Assembly (NCBI GenBank): GCA_002898075.1
Contig: BDSV01000044.1
Span: 1-64,000 of the forward strand
DNA length: 64,000 bases
Source of the DNA: a bacterium BMS3Abin03
Lineage (GTDB): Bacteria; Bacteroidota; Ignavibacteria; Ignavibacteriales; Ignavibacteriaceae
Direction: 5' to 3'
How positions within the stretch are numbered: position 1 is the stretch's first letter; every line of letters begins with the position of its first letter. Positions 1-11,400 of this stretch are shown one piece after another. Both the position numbers and the translations under genes were made by a program. Below the pieces are notes generated by a model. It saw only the letters and a list, made by a program, of their open reading frames with translations. It had not been told where the DNA came from and searched no databases.

Positions 1-1983
1 ATCGGATTTATTTACCAACGCATCATAATTAATAGCCGAACCAATAACAGCAAAATAATAAGGAGTACCCTTTGTTATAGGAGTAGTATTATCAAACGGA
101 TCGTTATAGATTCTTAATCTTATCCTGCCCGTTTCGGGATCGCTATAAGTTTCCAAATTTAACTTATTGGTTGAATCGGCTTCGGGATACAGAATTTCTA
201 TACCACCGGTTTCGCTATTTTCTTTATATAAACTTTTGATAAAATTATCAACCTGATACGAGGCAATAAGAAGGGAGTTTTGAGTGCTACTTACAATATC
301 TGCCGTATTATTTGTTCTAAATGCATACACATTAAAAATATGGAATTTCAAATCCCATGTTGGTGTTTTATTCAAATAACTTACCGCATCAGCAGTTTCC
401 CACACAATATCAATAAAATTGTCACTCGAGGTTAATACCGGGGTAACCGGCGGTGGTGGAGAAGGAGCCAGAAAGTTTAAAGCAAAAATATTCTGTGCGC
501 CGTCATCAATTTTACGTGCAACCGTAATACTGTTTAACCAATCCGATCCCTGCCCAACAACATAAGCAACAACTATTTCTTTTTCTACACCCCTTTCCAA
601 GGTAAACGGACCGGTATTCGTCATTTGTCTGACATCCTCTTGATCTGATGAAATCCAGCCCGAACCGGTTACCGGATCGCCGGAAAACCAGAAGAGCGGA
701 TCGGTTGTTTCACAACCAATGAACCCCGGGTTTCCATGTGAAAATTCACAGGGATCAATCTGAGTGCCAACCCGATCCAATCCCAACATATAATTTCTTG
801 CTTCCTCTTTGTTACTAGGATCATTCAGATTTGGGTCTCCGTTAAGATATTCCACAAATGAGGAAATTGGCAGGTTTTTAGCTCCCGGAAATTCTACAAC
901 GCCTATAACTTGTCCTCGTACTGAAAATGCCGTATCCAGAGGAGTATCAACTCCGTCTGTATATTTACCATCTCCGTCATTATCAATAAAAGTTTCGCCA
1001 GGAATGTAATCAACCGGACCTGAAAAGAAGTCTATCATATAACATGGCGGTTCATTTCCGTACTGCCCGTCGGTAGCTTCACCATTATAGGTATATCCGG
1101 CATTTCTTGGAACATCACTTCCAACTCTATCATCATCGTACTGACCTAAATCGGGGTCTGCCCATACACCAAAATACACGTCCGTCAATTCATCCGGATT
1201 TCCGTATAGAAAATCGGAGCCTCCAACATATTTAAATCTATATCTTAAAAATACAAGGTTACCGATAGCACCCGCCGAAGCAAATGCAAATATAGTTTGC
1301 TTTACTTCTATACCTAATTGCGATACGGTATTCCATCTTCTTTGATTTGACACTAAGCCATCACTAAAAATACACCATGCGGTTTCATCACCGATCAGGT
1401 CCGGTCTGTCTTCATCCGCGTCCCACTGACCGTTACCATTTTTATCAACAGGGTTGTAAACACCGTCACCGTCGCCATCGTAAAAGTCGGCACCTAAACC
1501 CACAGCATCAATCCAATCCTGCCAGCTAGGTCCAAAAGGTTCATCCTGAGAATTCAGAACGTAAATAACTGCATTAGGGTCGCTCTGTCCGCCGGCAACA
1601 GTACCCGGTACGTAATCTTCAACAAGAGAAGAAGGAGCAACTGCATTAGCCCATGGCTGACCGTCTGCATCACCTGATAAAAAGAATCCTGCTGAAAACA
1701 GGAAGACAGGACCGGCAAACCTGCCGCCGGCACCCTGATCTGCAGGTGGTATATTTACATTAGCGATATTTCCCTTCCTGTTAAAAGGAAGGTTAATATT
1801 GTTTATATTCATCCGATAAGCATCTCCTTGTTTACCGGATCCCAAAACAGAATTTAATTTATAAACGGGCTGAGGCCGTTTATTTCCGTTTAAATCATTT
1901 CCCATAAAACCGAAAGATGTTACAGCAATTCCGGCTAACAGGAGAACAATAATAAATATTTTTCTAATATTCTTGTTTTTCAT
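1..1983 (-). CDS. Partial secreted protein, C-terminus beyond window; signal-like N-terminus MKNKNIRKIFIIVLLLAGIAVTSFGF, with Asp/Gly-rich DxDGDGxxxxxD repeats
   Basis: Minus-strand translation from ATG at 1983 stays open to window edge; contains DGDGDGVYNPVDKNGNGQWDADEDRPD and DNDGDGKYTDGVD Ca-binding-like motifs. Confidence 0.75.
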   Translation of the reverse strand, partial: MKNKNIRKIFIIVLLLAGIAVTSFGFMGNDLNGNKRPQPVYKLNSVLGSGKQGDAYRMNINNINLPFNRKGNIANVNIPPADQGAGGRFAGPVFLFSAGFFLSGDADGQPWANAVAPSSLVEDYVPGTVAGGQSDPNAVIYVLNSQDEPFGPSWQDWIDAVGLGADFYDGDGDGVYNPVDKNGNGQWDADEDRPDLIGDETAWCIFSDGLVSNQRRWNTVSQLGIEVKQTIFAFASAGAIGNLVFLRYRFKYVGGSDFLYGNPDELTDVYFGVWADPDLGQYDDDRVGSDVPRNAGYTYNGEATDGQYGNEPPCYMIDFFSGPVDYIPGETFIDNDGDGKYTDGVDTPLDTAFSVRGQVIGVVEFPGAKNLPISSFVEYLNGDPNLNDPSNKEEARNYMLGLDRVGTQIDPCEFSHGNPGFIGCETTDPLFWFSGDPVTGSGWISSDQEDVRQMTNTGPFTLERGVEKEIVVAYVVGQGSDWLNSITVARKIDDGAQNIFALNFLAPSPPPPVTPVLTSSDNFIDIVWETADAVSYLNKTPTWDLKFHIFNVYAFRTNNTADIVSSTQNSLLIASYQVDNFIKSLYKENSETGGIEILYPEADSTNKLNLETYSDPETGRIRLRIYNDPFDNTTPITKGTPYYFAVIGSAINYDALVNKSD

Positions 1984-2029
1984 TTTTCAATCGTCCTATT
2001 ATTATAAGAAAATTCCATAGTACAAATAA

Positions 2030-4915
2030 TTAGAATCTGGCAAAGTTTAACTTCACTCCTAACTTAATTAACCTAGGAATTCCGAAGTTACTCGGATTAC
2101 GTTCTAAGCTTCGATAATCTTGCGCAAATCCTTCTCCGTTATTAGCAACGGCAGAACGACCTCCGGGTGTATTTAAATAACCGGTTGTATAAGGGTCTCC
2201 CGTCGAACGATATACACGTGTTACATTAATTGAACCCAATAAATTTTCTATCCATACATAAGGTACGATATAGAAATTGCCAACCGGGAAACTCTTTTCA
2301 GCTTTAATGTCAATTCTGAACGAGCCGGGTCCATAAGCTGAATTAACATACCCTGTATTATTAGCAGATAAACCGTTATCGCCGAGCAGATTCCAGTTGT
2401 CGGTTGGGGTATAAGGACGCCCGCTATTAAATGAAAACAGAGCATTGATATTTAACATTTCCCATATACCCGCTTTACCTTCAGGAATATAGAAATCTAC
2501 AACAAGCACACCGGTATGCCGCTGATCGAAAGACAGTGGGGCAATAACCTTCGGAGGCTGGTTATTATTATTTCTGAATACCGCCGTTTGGCTTGAGCTA
2601 GTAGATGAACCGGTTCCTTCGGCAAGTGAATATGTGTACTGTAAAGACAGACTAAAGTAACTTAACCGCGTTACGTCAAAAGAAAATGCAAATCCTTTAG
2701 TAGTACCAAAGTCGGCATTCTCGGAATAGATTGCATTTAATACTTCGCCGCCGGGAGTTCTCCTAAATTTATGGTTCTGATCATTAACCAGTCCTTTAAT
2801 ATTCTTATAAAAAAGAGTGATATTCAAAGCAGAATTATCGCCCATTAACTGACGGAAACCAATTTCATACTGAGTTGTCTCTTCCCTTCTAAGCCCTCCG
2901 TTCCGACCAAACTGAGGTTCATAGGAAATGAACCGATCGTATGAAAAAGGACCGGCATACATATCATTCAGTTCCGGCATCTGAATAAACCTGCCGTACT
3001 GGGCATGAAATACCGTTGAGGATGTAACCGGAAATCCGATACCAATTCTCGGTGAAATTTCCACCTCGACATCTTTAATTTTAAAATCCTGGATATCGAA
3101 TTTTGTTGGATCCAATCCGCCGGCATACGGTAATGAAGGATCTTTCAGCTCAAAAGATTTAATATCGAAATAATCCAAACGTAAACCGACATTTAGGACT
3201 AAATCTTCCAGTTCAAATCTATCCTGCAAATAAGTATATGCAATTACCGGTTTTCTCGGTCTGATAAATTCGTTCATAGAAGGGTCTGAACCAACATCTT
3301 TAAGCAACTGATTAGTTCTCGGTTCATCACCGTTTGTTTTGTTTTTGCCGGTGTAATCATAACCAAAAACAAACGGAGCTTCGTTTATAAATTTTTCGTC
3401 GATCGAAAGACTAGACTGTGCTGCTGCTAACCGGTATGCAAAAATACCGTAGCCTCTAACAGTGTGAGATGAGAAACCTGCACCGAACTCTAACAAATGC
3501 TTGTCTATTTGCGATGTAAAATCCAAATCAGCAGTTATAGCATCATCTTCTCTACGCTGGTAAATACCGGTTGAGTAACCATACGGTCTGAAGACGCCGT
3601 TCTCATCGAGATTATCCGTCCTTCTTCCATCGCCTAATAGATTAACACCCAGCTTGCTTGCCCAGATAGTACTATCACCATACGCAAGCAAATTATCTAT
3701 ATGTTCACCATCATTGAAAAATGGATTATATCTTTCAAAATCGAATAGTCTATATCCCAAAGTTAAATTCCAGAATGTACTATTACTTACAGTTTGAGAT
3801 ATTCTTAAGCTAGTGGATGTGTTTTCCTGATAGAATTCATCCTGGAATGCAGCATCATTTTTTATTTTACGTAAATCAAAAGATTTAGCAGTACGTTTAT
3901 TCCACAACCCGCTCAATATCATCCTCCAACCGCCAAAACGTGAGTTGATTTTACCCGATGCTCTCCAAACATTTGCCGGGTTATTCGGAATAAAATCGTA
4001 GGTTTTATTAATCGACGGAAATTCTAATTTAATTGCGGGTGGATTTGCATCCTTAAACCATCCCCTTTCGAGAGAAAGGAAGACTGTGTGTTCCGGAATA
4101 CCGGGAATTAATGGTCCGCTTAAAGAACCGGAATATAAATTGTAACCATAATCATCTGTATATGAAGACGATAGTATATCAACATAAGCACTATAATACG
4201 GCTGACCGGATTTTGTAGTTACATTAACAATACCGGATTGAGCTTCACCGTACTTGGCTTCGTAACCACCGACCTGAAATGATATCTGATCGATAGCTAT
4301 ATTACTTACCTGTGCTACACTTGTACGGTTGTAAAGGTTGTTTTGCGGAATACCATCTACAATGTAAAGAATTTCGCTGCCTCTACCGCCGCGTACGTTT
4401 ATCGTAGCATTACCGTCAGCGCCACCGCTGCCTTCCTGAACTACAACACCGGATTGCAAGGCGACAAAATTGGAAACGCCCCTAACCGGTAACCTGGAGA
4501 TTTGGTCGGCGTCTATAACTTTTACTGTGTTTGTAGCATTGGGTTCGAAAAACTTTTTGTCTTCTACAACAATTTCAGGTAAGGAAAAATCGGTAGAAAG
4601 CTCAACGTTTAATTCATACGTAACACCCGCTACAATTCTTACATTATTAATAGTTTTAGGTGCGTAACCGACATAACTTACTTTAACCGCATATGTGCCC
4701 GGCGTTATGTTCAGTATAAAATAATTCCCATCTAAATCGGTAGCTGCACCCATACCCGTATTCAGGATAAGTACATTGGCACCTATCAACGGCTCTTTTG
4801 TATCTGCATCAATCACTTTTCCGTTCAGTTTACCCACGCCTGTTTGAGCAAGAAGCGGTATTGTAAACAAAAGCAGAAAAATTCCTGCAGCTAATTTTGT
4901 AATCGAACTTTTCAT
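2030..4915 (-). CDS. TonB-dependent receptor with N-terminal CarboxypepD_reg-like domain and plug domain
   Basis: Signal peptide; GKVIDADTKEPLIGANVLI...GMGAATDLDGNYFILNITPGTYAVKVSYVGY; plug-like NVRGGRGSEILYIVDGIPQNN; C-terminal beta-barrel. Confidence 0.9.
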   Translation of the reverse strand: MKSSITKLAAGIFLLLFTIPLLAQTGVGKLNGKVIDADTKEPLIGANVLILNTGMGAATDLDGNYFILNITPGTYAVKVSYVGYAPKTINNVRIVAGVTYELNVELSTDFSLPEIVVEDKKFFEPNATNTVKVIDADQISRLPVRGVSNFVALQSGVVVQEGSGGADGNATINVRGGRGSEILYIVDGIPQNNLYNRTSVAQVSNIAIDQISFQVGGYEAKYGEAQSGIVNVTTKSGQPYYSAYVDILSSSYTDDYGYNLYSGSLSGPLIPGIPEHTVFLSLERGWFKDANPPAIKLEFPSINKTYDFIPNNPANVWRASGKINSRFGGWRMILSGLWNKRTAKSFDLRKIKNDAAFQDEFYQENTSTSLRISQTVSNSTFWNLTLGYRLFDFERYNPFFNDGEHIDNLLAYGDSTIWASKLGVNLLGDGRRTDNLDENGVFRPYGYSTGIYQRREDDAITADLDFTSQIDKHLLEFGAGFSSHTVRGYGIFAYRLAAAQSSLSIDEKFINEAPFVFGYDYTGKNKTNGDEPRTNQLLKDVGSDPSMNEFIRPRKPVIAYTYLQDRFELEDLVLNVGLRLDYFDIKSFELKDPSLPYAGGLDPTKFDIQDFKIKDVEVEISPRIGIGFPVTSSTVFHAQYGRFIQMPELNDMYAGPFSYDRFISYEPQFGRNGGLRREETTQYEIGFRQLMGDNSALNITLFYKNIKGLVNDQNHKFRRTPGGEVLNAIYSENADFGTTKGFAFSFDVTRLSYFSLSLQYTYSLAEGTGSSTSSSQTAVFRNNNNQPPKVIAPLSFDQRHTGVLVVDFYIPEGKAGIWEMLNINALFSFNSGRPYTPTDNWNLLGDNGLSANNTGYVNSAYGPGSFRIDIKAEKSFPVGNFYIVPYVWIENLLGSINVTRVYRSTGDPYTTGYLNTPGGRSAVANNGEGFAQDYRSLERNPSNFGIPRLIKLGVKLNFARF

Positions 4916-4986
4916 CTCTTCTCCACGAAGTTTGTGAAAAATATTACACTAAATAAATACTTAAATTTTAATCAACCCCATGTTTC

Positions 4987-5050
4987 AAAAAAAAACGGGC
5001 GAATTACACAACGAAAAATTTGTCTATTTATCGGTAACCCACCCGTTAAA
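4987..5050 (-). terminator. Possible intrinsic terminator downstream of the T9SS cargo gene
   Basis: On minus strand AACGGGTG ... CGCCCGTT followed by a run of T; long loop lowers confidence. Confidence 0.4.
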
Positions 5051-5064
5051 ATAATTATGCTATA

Positions 5065-6945
5065 TTATTTCAACAGCATCATTTTCTTTGTTGATACAAA
5101 GTTGCCTGCTATTATTTTGTACAGGTATAAACCTGATGCAAGATTTGAGGCATTAAAGTTTACTTCGTAACTACCGGCTTTCTGAGTAGCATTCACTAAA
5201 GTTGCCACTTCATTACCCAATATATCATAAATATTAAGTGATACATCACTTTTCTCAGCGAGTGTATATTTTATTGTTGTACTCGGGTTGAACGGATTCG
5301 GGTAGTTTTGCTCTAAACTAAAGTTGTTTACAACAATTTCATCTTCTATGTTAGTTGTAAGAGTCCATGTATAAGAATTATAATACCAAATTCCATCTGC
5401 ATCAAAACCGTTTTCCTGATTTTGTCCTGTACCACCTACACCGGGTATAGGATCAAAATAATAAATATAATGAGCAGTGGCTTGATTTCCGTGAATCTCT
5501 AATTCTTGAGCTAAGACCGGAAATTCTTCATGCACGTTGGGATCACCCTGAACTTTGCCAACAGAACCCCAGGTTGCTCCACCGTCTTCAGAAACTCTGT
5601 AATAAATATCAGTATAATAAACTGGAGTAGAATAAGGACCACCGTCACCAGGATAGATATTATAAGCACTGCTTCCAATTGTACCTGTCCATTCAGGACC
5701 CATCCACATTGCCATTACAACCTGTCCATTGTCTGAAGTTGCAATTGTACCATAAGCATTACCAATTGCATTACCACTATAGTTATCACTAATCGTATTA
5801 CCAAAGCCATCGTCAGGGGCTTCCATTTCTTCATCAGTAATTGCCAACCAATCCTGGTTTGCACTATTCCAATAAAGCATAGGAAAGACATTTACAGTAT
5901 CCGTACCACCCATATATAAGCCTTCACCATAGCCATTACACAGAACGTGTGAAACACCGGTAGGATCAATTGTAAGATTTACCTGATCAAAATTTGTGAA
6001 ATAAGGTGCATAATCTCTGTTTATAATTTGCCCATATTCACTGGTATTACCAGAAGTAGGTGCGCCACCAACCCCAATAATTGAACCATTCCAGGAACCT
6101 CCGCCATCTGTAGTTCCATACCAATAAATAAAATTAGGATTGATTGTCGAATCGGCATTGGCTCCCTCAAAGCCTCCCAGAGTAGCAATTACCATATCAT
6201 CTTTGGATTTTCTCAAGGGATTCTCTGCTGGAGTATCTGAAGCAGCGGACATATCTACATTTGGGTCGCCATCGCCAATTGTAAGAAGCGGATCAAATGT
6301 AACACCATCGTCGGTAGATATATAAAAAATCATATCGGTTGTAATACCCAAAATTGTTCCATCGGTAAGATAAACAAATGATGGCCAGTTACCTCCAAAT
6401 GTTGTGGCAGGGAAGGGTTGTCTAGGTTCAAAATTTACCAGATCAATCCAGGAATGATGGGCTGTTCCGCCAACGTGTCCCATAACTAAAGCATCGCCGT
6501 CATGATTACCTCCAACACAAGACTGAACTTCAGGCCATCCAAAAGGTGTTTGGGCAGGATCGAAGGCGTTGAAAGCATCAACGACACCATATGCTTTATA
6601 ACCAAACATTATGAATCTGTCACCGCCATCGACAACTCTCTTCATTGCAACCATAATTGGATCCGGAGTTCCATTAAAATCAAGATCAACCAAATCAATC
6701 ATTCTACGTGTTGCCTGATTGGTTTCATAGTCATATCCGGTATTGATAAACACATCACCTGCATCAACTGGTTTATTGAGTACTTTCGAATTCGTATTAT
6801 CAATCGTGTTTGTATTAGTAGTAGAAACTAAATTAGGATCGACTATTTGCGCTTTTTTTATCTCCTGCACATTACGTGATTGTGCAAACAAGATAGATGT
6901 TGTTAAAACAACAAATACAAAAAGAAACCGAAATCTTTTCGTCAT
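5065..6945 (-). CDS. Secreted protein with C-terminal T9SS (Por) type A sorting domain
   Basis: Signal peptide; C-terminus FSLEQNYPNPFNPSTTIKYTL...ASGLYLYKIIAGNFVSTKKMMLLK is a classic T9SS sorting domain. Confidence 0.9.
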   Translation of the reverse strand: MTKRFRFLFVFVVLTTSILFAQSRNVQEIKKAQIVDPNLVSTTNTNTIDNTNSKVLNKPVDAGDVFINTGYDYETNQATRRMIDLVDLDFNGTPDPIMVAMKRVVDGGDRFIMFGYKAYGVVDAFNAFDPAQTPFGWPEVQSCVGGNHDGDALVMGHVGGTAHHSWIDLVNFEPRQPFPATTFGGNWPSFVYLTDGTILGITTDMIFYISTDDGVTFDPLLTIGDGDPNVDMSAASDTPAENPLRKSKDDMVIATLGGFEGANADSTINPNFIYWYGTTDGGGSWNGSIIGVGGAPTSGNTSEYGQIINRDYAPYFTNFDQVNLTIDPTGVSHVLCNGYGEGLYMGGTDTVNVFPMLYWNSANQDWLAITDEEMEAPDDGFGNTISDNYSGNAIGNAYGTIATSDNGQVVMAMWMGPEWTGTIGSSAYNIYPGDGGPYSTPVYYTDIYYRVSEDGGATWGSVGKVQGDPNVHEEFPVLAQELEIHGNQATAHYIYYFDPIPGVGGTGQNQENGFDADGIWYYNSYTWTLTTNIEDEIVVNNFSLEQNYPNPFNPSTTIKYTLAEKSDVSLNIYDILGNEVATLVNATQKAGSYEVNFNASNLASGLYLYKIIAGNFVSTKKMMLLK

Positions 6946-7200
6946 AACTCTCTCCTTAGGTTTATTAGAAATATAATTAATTATTAAGAATTACAATATT
7001 AATCTATTGTTAAGATTATTTCTTAAGCCAAAATAATATAAGCTTATTTTTATGTCAAGTTTTTAAATCTTTAAAATTTATATTGTGAATTACGATATTT
7101 TAACTAAAATGTCAATACTTGTATTTTTCCGTTAAAAATGATATATCACCAAATAACTGATTTTTATTCCTTTTATCAATTTCTAACGAGCTAATATTTA

Positions 7201-7521
7201 TCAAAGTACTCCATTTAATTTTTCTACTATATGCGGTTTGGGAACAGCACCGATAATTGTTTCTTTAACTTCACCATCTTTAAAGATAAGTAAAGTCGGG
7301 ATGCTGCGAACACCGTATTTAATCGAAGTCTGCTGATTGGAATCAACATCTAATTTTCCAATTTTTGCCCTGCCTTCATATTCATTAGCTAATTCTTCAA
7401 CAATCGGTGCTATCAATCTGCAGGGGCCGCACCAGATTGCCCAAAAGTCTATTAATACAGGTACGTCAGATTTTAACACTTCGTCTTCAAAGTTATCATC
7501 GGTAAATGTAATCAGTTCCAT
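7201..7521 (-). CDS. trxA: Thioredoxin
   Basis: 106 aa, [15 protein letters not shown] active site, [15 protein letters not shown]. Confidence 0.95.
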   Translation of the reverse strand: MELITFTDDNFEDEVLKSDVPVLIDFWAIWCGPCRLIAPIVEELANEYEGRAKIGKLDVDSNQQTSIKYGVRSIPTLLIFKDGEVKETIIGAVPKPHIVEKLNGVL

Positions 7522-7558
7522 TTATTACAACCTCTAAAAATTTATGGATAAACGAAAA

Positions 7559-8371
7559 TTACTTTTTCCCCATATAACTAACTATATCTTCTCCCCCGTC
7601 TGCGTTTATTATACCTCCACTTATCCATTCCCCTCCCTCTTTACAAAGCAACGAAATAACCCTGGCAATATCCTCCGGGGTTGTCAATCTTTTATGCGGG
7701 TTTTTTGTTATTGCAATATTAATCATTCTATCATTGTCGGGAATTTTTCTTAATGCGGGCGTATCGGTTACGCCAGCCATAATAGCATTAACTCCGGCTT
7801 TAATATGCCCGAGTTCTAAAGCGAGTTGTCTTATATGAGCTTCGAGAGCAGCTTTTGCGGCTGAAACAGCACCGTAAAACGGAATGGTAGTATGCGCGCC
7901 GGAACTGGTCATAGCAACTATCCTGCATTTATCAGCAAGTAATTTAGCGGCGTAAATTTCCTGGACCCAGTAAACCAGCGAGTGCGCCATTACATCCAAA
8001 GTCATTTGCATCTGGGGTTTGGTAATCCTGTCTTTTTCTTCACCGATAAAAAGCTTTAACGTACCGAATGCAAGCGAATGCATAATAACTTTTATTAACG
8101 GTTTATTATTCAATACTGATTTTAGCTTATCAACTACCCCAGCTCTTTTAAATTCATCTGCCGCGTTAACATTAAAAAATAATGCCTCACGCTCGTTACT
8201 TTTTATTTGCCCGATAATTTTTTCAACATTCGGCATTGTTGCCTGGCGATCGAGATGAATTCCAATTATGTTATACCCATCTTCAGAAAGTTTAACTGCC
8301 GTGGCTCCACCAAAACCGGACGATGCTCCTAATATTAAAGCCCAGTACTCTTTGTCCGCTTCAAGACCCAT
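7559..8371 (-). CDS. SDR-family oxidoreductase, enoyl-ACP reductase-like
   Basis: GASSGFGGATAVKL nucleotide-binding motif, Y-x-A-x-S-A-A-K catalytic region, C-terminal GGEWISGGIINADGGEDIV. Confidence 0.75.
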   Translation of the reverse strand: MGLEADKEYWALILGASSGFGGATAVKLSEDGYNIIGIHLDRQATMPNVEKIIGQIKSNEREALFFNVNAADEFKRAGVVDKLKSVLNNKPLIKVIMHSLAFGTLKLFIGEEKDRITKPQMQMTLDVMAHSLVYWVQEIYAAKLLADKCRIVAMTSSGAHTTIPFYGAVSAAKAALEAHIRQLALELGHIKAGVNAIMAGVTDTPALRKIPDNDRMINIAITKNPHKRLTTPEDIARVISLLCKEGGEWISGGIINADGGEDIVSYMGKK

Positions 8372-8478
8372 ATAAAAAATGTTTTCTCAATGAATTTATA
8401 ATTAATGGTTTCAATTATACAAAATAGACGTAACCTATACAACAATTGAATTCAAACGTTTTTAGAAAAGGATGAGTA

Positions 8479-11400
8479 TTATTTGCTATTTAGAATAATC
8501 GATTCATTCCCTAACAGGTTTTTAACTTCACTGATAAAATCCTCGGTAACATCTACGCGGTATTTTTCAAGCGAATACAGAAAACCTTTTGAACCGTTAT
8601 TATTTAAATGAATAAACACCGGGAGTTTTCCTTCATGCTGTTCTAAAATTATTTTTAAACCGGATAGTTGCTGCAGGGAATGTTTTTTTCTGTTAATAAG
8701 TATTTTTATACTTTGCGCTAATTGCCGGCGCGCATTTTCTAACGGTAAAACTTTGTTAACATGAATTTTTACAGCATCGCCGCTGCTTTCAATATCGCCA
8801 AGGATAAATACAGGTTCTTCTTCTTTTAGAAATTCACCGTACTCGGAATAAATTTTTGAAAACATAAGACACTCACAGGAGCCGGAAAAATCATCGATCG
8901 TGAAGAATGCCATTGTTTTACCGGAGCGGTCGATCTTTGTCCTAAGATCGGTTATTATTCCGCAGGCACGAATATTTTCCATATCCTTTAATTTTTCGCT
9001 TTCGCCGATACGGAAATTAGCAAATGAGTTATATTCAACTTCATACTTATGCAAAGGATGCCCGGTTACGTAAAAGCCCATTACCTCCCGCTCACGCGAA
9101 AGCCGTTCTTTTTCGCTCCAGGGTTCTTTGTCTGGAAGTTCCGGCTCTTTTATTTGGGCAATCTCGGTTCCACCAAACAAGCTGTTATCAGAGTCCAGTT
9201 TCGAATTCTGTACCTTGTAACCAAATTCCAAAGCCGATTCGATAGCATCGAGCATAGATGACCTTTGCGGCATAACCGAATCGAAAGCACCGGCTAATAT
9301 TAATCCTTCCAAAGCTCTTTTATTAACAATACGGGTATTGATATTCATACAAAAATCAAAGACACTATTAAAATCTCTATTCAGTTTTGTCCGCGCCTTA
9401 ATTATTTCCTCAACTGCGTTCTTTCCGACATTTTTTATTGCGGACATACCGAATCTTATTTTTCCATCGACCACATCGAAATTTACCGAGGGGTTATTTA
9501 CATCGGGTGGAAGCACTTTTATTTTCAACTTTCTGCAATCCTCTAAAAACTTTGTTATTTTATCACTATTTCCAAATTCATTCGTTAGGTTTGCAGCAAG
9601 AAACTCTGCCGTGTAATGCGCTTTAAGGTAGGCAGTTTGATAAGCAATAAAGCTGTAAGCCACAGCATGACTTTTATTAAAACCATAATTGGCAAACTTG
9701 TCAATCGCTTCGAATATTTGTACTGCAACTTTTTTAGTAATTCCTTTTTCAACCGCACCATTAATAAATTTAACCTTCTGTTCTTTCATTGCAAGCAGAT
9801 CTTTTTTACCCATCGCCCTGCGCAATAAATCAGCTTCTGCCAAACTCATTCCCGCTATTTTATTGGCAATCTGGATTACCTGTTCCTGGTAAACAATAAT
9901 GCCATAAGTTTCTTTTAAGATTTCCTCTAAAGGAGGGTGCAAATATTTAACTTGCTTAGCACCGGATTTCCTTTCAATAAATTCATCGATAAAATCCATA
10001 GGACCCGGTCTGTATAGCGCATTCATCGCAGCAAGATCGTTAAGCGTAGTCGGTTTTAATTGCTTTAAATACTCACGCATCGGGGCAGATTCAAACTGGA
10101 AGACACCAGTTGTTTGACCTTTAGAAAACAGTTTGTATGTTTCCTCATCGTCAAGCGGAATATCATCTATATCAATTTCCTGTCCGTAATTCTTTTTGAT
10201 CAGATCGAGTGTATCACGAATAATTGTTAATGTACGGAGACCGAGAAAATCCATTTTCAATAGTCCGGCTCCTTCAATCTCTTTCATATTGAATTGTGTT
10301 ACAATATCCTGCTGCGAAACAGCATTAGCAAGCGGAACGTAATTACTAACTTCATCCGGGGTAATAACAACACCCGCAGCATGCTTCGAGGCATTCCTGT
10401 TCATTCCCTCGAGCACCTTTGCAAACTTGATAAGGTTTTGTATTTCCGGCTCTTTGGAATTCTTTACCCACTTCAATTCCGGCACTTCGTTAAGTGCTTT
10501 ATCTATTGAATAAACTTTACCGAACTTGGAAGGGATGTACTTTGTTATTTTATTAACTACCGGAATCGGAATCTTCAAAACTCTTGCAACATCTCTTATA
10601 ACTGCTTTCGACGAAAGACGGTTGAATGTAATTATCTGGCTTACACATTCTTCACCGTATTTTTCTTTTACATATTCTATTACTTCGCCTCTCTGGTCAT
10701 CGGCAAAATCGACATCGATATCGGGCATGGACTTTCTTTCCGGATTAAGAAATCTTTCGAAGAGCAGGTTATATTTTAACGGATTGATATTCGTTATGCC
10801 CAATGCATAAGCAACCAGACTTCCGGCGGCGCTTCCTCTGCCGGGTCCAACCGGAATATTGTTTTTCTTAGCAGCATTAATAAAATCCTGTACAATGAGC
10901 AGGTAGCCCGAAAATCCCATCTTCTTTATTGTTTCAACTTCGAAGTTAAATCTTTCTTCCACCTGAGGTGTAATATTAATTTTTCTTTTCTCAAGACCTT
11001 CTTTTGCAAGCAGCTCAAAGTAATCGTCCAAAGTTTTTGCCTTAGAGTCTTCGGGAATTGGAAATTTGGGAAAGTAAAGCCCTTCAAAATCAAGTTTTAA
11101 ATCTATTTTAGAATCTATCTCGAGTGTGTTTTCAATTGCATTATCATAATCTTTAAATAATTCAATCATCTCTTCGGGAGACTTAAAATATATTTGATCT
11201 GTTTTATATTTAAGATCCTTATAATCCCTGCCCTCTTTATCGGAAAGCAAAAGAAGGATGTTATGAGGAAGAGCGTGATCTTTTTCGATGTAATGACAGT
11301 CGTTTGTGGCAACGAGTTTTATACCCAGCTCTTTCGAAAGCTTCGGCATCCATTCGAGCACGGCTTTATCTTTCTCTAATCCGTGGTCCTGAATTTCGAG

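Noticed and set aside
4934-5170. 78-aa plus-strand ORF upstream of the TonB receptor
   Set aside because: Overlaps the end of the T9SS cargo gene and its terminator-like hairpin on the other strand; no motif.
9024-9261. Overlapping plus-strand ORFs inside dnaE (and similar antisense ORFs across other genes)
   Set aside because: Antisense to strongly supported CDSs; typical six-frame noise.
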